Assembly (NCBI GenBank): GCA_050480705.1
Contig: JBJHAX010000004.1
Span: 1 to 64,000, forward strand
Direction: 5' to 3'
Source: JBJHAX01 sp050480705
GTDB taxonomy: Bacteria > Actinomycetota > Nitriliruptoria > Nitriliruptorales > Nitriliruptoraceae
DNA length: 64,000 nt
Part shown: piece by piece, positions 62,318 to 64,000 of the stretch
Layout: each line of letters starts with the position of its first letter
Position numbering within the stretch: the first letter of the stretch is position 1
Program-made: the position numbers and the translations under genes
Notes under the pieces: generated by a model
The model's database searches: none
Told to the model about the DNA's origin: nothing
Seen by the model: only the letters and a program-made list of their open reading frames with translations

Positions 62318-62334
62318 CTGCGAATCGTTCGCAG
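62318..62334. promoter_or_regulatory. Palindrome upstream of the metal-type ABC operon
   Basis: CTGCGAA-TCG-TTCGCAG, a perfect 7-bp inverted repeat with a 3-nt centre, lies 51 bp before the ABC ATPase gene and just after the DUF167 stop. Placement and symmetry suggest an operator for a metal-responsive repressor; a short terminator for the DUF167 gene is the alternative. Confidence 0.45.
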
Positions 62335-62384
62335 GATCGGCGAACGTCAGCGGACCACGAAGGACCAGGAGCCCCCCGACCGTG

Positions 62385-63248
62385 ATGCGCACCCCGACCG
62401 CTTCCCAAACGGTCGTCCAGCTCGATGGCGTGACGGCCGGTTACGGTGCGCATGCTGTGCTGCGTGACGTTTCGTTCGCGCTGGACGCAGGTGAGCTCAT
62501 CGGCGTCGTCGGCCCGTCCGGTGTGGGCAAGACGACGCTTCTTCGCCTGATCGCAGGCGAGGTCGACGTGCTCTCCGGGACGTTGGAGGTGCTTGGCCAG
62601 CGGCCGCGACGCCGGCGACCGGTGCGCGGCGTCGGCTATGTACCCCAGCTCGACCAGGTCGACTGGACCTTCCCGCTGACGGTCGAGCAGGTCGTGATGC
62701 TGGGCGCGGGAGCGCCGGTGCGCCAGCCCTGGTTCTCCCCAGGTGAGCGGCGCACCGCCATGGACATGCTCGAACGCCTCGGCATCGCCGAACTCGCCCG
62801 TCAGCCGATCGCGGAACTGTCGGGAGGGCAGCGTCAACGCATGTTCGTCGCACGGGCGCTGGTGCACGGTGCGGAACTGATCCTGCTCGACGAACCGACG
62901 AGCGATGTCGACGTCGCGACGCGCCGTGACGTGCTCGCGGTCGTGCGGGGACTCGTGCGCGACGGACGCACGGTGATCCTGACCACCCACGACCTCAACC
63001 ACGTTGCCGTGCACTTGCCTCGCGTCGTGTGTTTCGACGGCACGGTGGTCGCCGACGGTGCCCCCGCACAGGTGCTCACGCCCGAGGTCCTCGGGCGGAC
63101 GTATGGCGCAGAAATGCGCATCGTGCAGGTTGCTGGCGGGCTCGCTGTCGTTGAGGGAGACGGGTCGGTTCCCACCGACGAACCGCTCGTCGGCGCAGCG
63201 CCGGATCTTGCTGCAGCGCATGCTTCAGGTGTTGTCGGGCTGCGGTGA
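62385..63248 (+). CDS. Metal-type ABC transporter ATP-binding protein (ZnuC/MntA-like)
   Basis: 287 residues. Walker A is GPSGVGKTT, the Q-loop is YVPQLDQVDWTFPLTVEQVVMLG (the VDWxFPxTV pattern of zinc/manganese importers), the signature is LSGGQRQRM, Walker B is LILLDEPTSDVD and the switch is TTHDLNHV. The C-terminal VLTPEVLGRTYGAEMRIV is typical of the family. It powers uptake of Zn2+, Mn2+ or Fe2+. ATG 62385 is used; GTG 62382 also fits (AGGAG upstream). The stop overlaps the permease start (GTGA). No substrate-binding protein appears before the window ends. Confidence 0.9.
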   Translation: MRTPTASQTVVQLDGVTAGYGAHAVLRDVSFALDAGELIGVVGPSGVGKTTLLRLIAGEVDVLSGTLEVLGQRPRRRRPVRGVGYVPQLDQVDWTFPLTVEQVVMLGAGAPVRQPWFSPGERRTAMDMLERLGIAELARQPIAELSGGQRQRMFVARALVHGAELILLDEPTSDVDVATRRDVLAVVRGLVRDGRTVILTTHDLNHVAVHLPRVVCFDGTVVADGAPAQVLTPEVLGRTYGAEMRIVQVAGGLAVVEGDGSVPTDEPLVGAAPDLAAAHASGVVGLR

Positions 63249-64000
63249 TCGAGGCGCTCACCGAGCCGTTTGCGTACGCGTTCTTCGTGCGCGCGTTGCT
63301 CGCGGGACTGTTGATCGGTGGTCTGTGCGGCGCGCTGTCGACCTTCATCGTGTTGCGTCGGATGAGCTACATCGGGCACGGGTTGGCGCATGCGGTCGTG
63401 GGCGGCGCCGCCGTCGGCATGGCGCTGGGCACCCATCTCTACGTCGGTGCAGCGGTCGCGACCGTGGTTTCTGCTCTGCTGATCGACCGGGTTGCGCGAC
63501 GTCCCGGATTGCACGCCGATGCCGCGATCGGCATCGTCACGACGTCGATCTTCGCGATCGGCGTGGCGGTGCTCTCGATCGTGCCGACTCGGGTGAGCGT
63601 CGAGGCGCTGCTGTTCGGCAACATCCTCGGTGTCGGGACGGCCGACCTCGTCGTCGCAGGGGTCGTCGGCGTGGCGTTCGCGACGATTGTCGGCGGCGCG
63701 TACCGCTCCCTGGTGTTCACGACCTTCGATCCGCAGGTGGCGTTCGTGCACGGTGTGCGGGTCGCGCGCCTCGAGATCGTCTTCCATCTGTTGACCGCAG
63801 CCGTCGTGGTCGCGAGTGTTCGCGTGCTCGGAGCGTTGCTGATCGCGGCGGCAGTCGTGATTCCTGCGGCGACGGCCCGTCTGGTGACCAGAACGTTCGG
63901 CGCGATGCTTCTCGTCTCGACGGTGCTCGGCATCGTTGCGAGCATCACAGGGCTGTATGCCTCGTACCACGTCGATCTTCCCAGTGGTCCGAGCATCGTG
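63245..64000 (+). CDS. Metal-type ABC transporter permease (ABC-3 family), partial
   Basis: About 252 residues are visible from GTG 63245, running off the window edge. The protein is hydrophobic with eight or so helices. Conserved ABC-3 blocks include an early FVRALLAGLLIGGLCGALSTFIVLRRMSYIGHGLAHAVVGGAAVGM, then VEALLFGNILGV and VRVLGALLIAAAVVIPAATARLV. Close homologues are ZnuB and MntB/TroC-like permeases. It is coupled by GTGA overlap to the ATPase, so it is the transmembrane half of the same importer. Confidence 0.92.
   Translation, partial: MIEALTEPFAYAFFVRALLAGLLIGGLCGALSTFIVLRRMSYIGHGLAHAVVGGAAVGMALGTHLYVGAAVATVVSALLIDRVARRPGLHADAAIGIVTTSIFAIGVAVLSIVPTRVSVEALLFGNILGVGTADLVVAGVVGVAFATIVGGAYRSLVFTTFDPQVAFVHGVRVARLEIVFHLLTAAVVVASVRVLGALLIAAAVVIPAATARLVTRTFGAMLLVSTVLGIVASITGLYASYHVDLPSGPSIV

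Overview
The window is bacterial chromosome from a high-GC Gram-positive organism, most likely a deep-branching actinobacterium; Nitriliruptoria/Euzebya-type or Acidimicrobiia relatives are my guess, which the sequence alone cannot settle. Signs are the very high GC at third codon positions, frequent GTG/TTG starts, a B12-dependent ribonucleotide reductase, a ferrochelatase with the cysteines of the actinobacterial [2Fe-2S] type, LytR-CpsA-Psr wall chemistry, two RpoD-like sigma factors and a maleylpyruvate-isomerase-like protein. I see no prophage, transposase, rRNA or CRISPR array. Coding density is high, no gene-free stretch exceeds 300 bases, and many neighbours overlap by 4 nt (ATGA or GTGA).

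Layout. 1-8.5 kb: the end of nrdJ, an EamA exporter, small envelope proteins (one GIDE-like), a PPOX-fold oxidoreductase, a macro-domain protein, an ABC-2 exporter (ATPase plus two permeases) and the ribosome-assembly GTPase EngB. 8.7-14.3 kb: a 5'-nucleotidase with a long acidic tail, an ArsR-SRPBCC-DinB-like operon with a clear promoter and two palindromic operators, a PIG-L deacetylase, a GNAT acetyltransferase and an internally duplicated small protein. 14.3-26.7 kb: two MFS exporters, a VOC protein, DNA-repair enzymes (Ogt, Nfo), an RlmA-type rRNA methyltransferase, an aldo/keto reductase, TspO, an SLC13/RCK transporter and a PAS histidine kinase. 26.8-32.9 kb: an acyltransferase, an SDR, YceI, DUF4031, IlvE, a degenerate PaaK-like protein and a thioesterase.

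32.9-40 kb is a long minus-strand run: a wall-linked overlapping cluster (LCP ligase, low-molecular-weight tyrosine phosphatase, fructosamine-kinase-like protein), then a histidine phosphatase, ferrochelatase and an EamA exporter. 40.2-50.4 kb: an alpha/beta hydrolase, CoaA, a PgpH-like 7TM-HD phosphohydrolase (candidate c-di-AMP phosphodiesterase), and two paralogous sigma-70 factors flanking a YibE/F membrane protein, followed by a lipoprotein D,D-carboxypeptidase. 50.5-58.7 kb: a 5'-3' exonuclease with a clamp-binding-like C-terminus, two divergent ABC-F ATPases, malic enzyme and citrate synthase. 58.8-64 kb: a MarR regulator, a 58-residue histone-fold protein, a photolyase, dUTPase, tRNA-Gly(GCC), a DUF167 protein and a metal-type ABC transporter running off the end.

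The most striking item is the small histone-fold protein at 59383-59559, divergent from a photolyase. Next are the autoregulated ArsR operon with both operators placed over the promoter, the sigma/YibE-F/sigma arrangement, and a PaaK-like enzyme that has lost its ATP loop.
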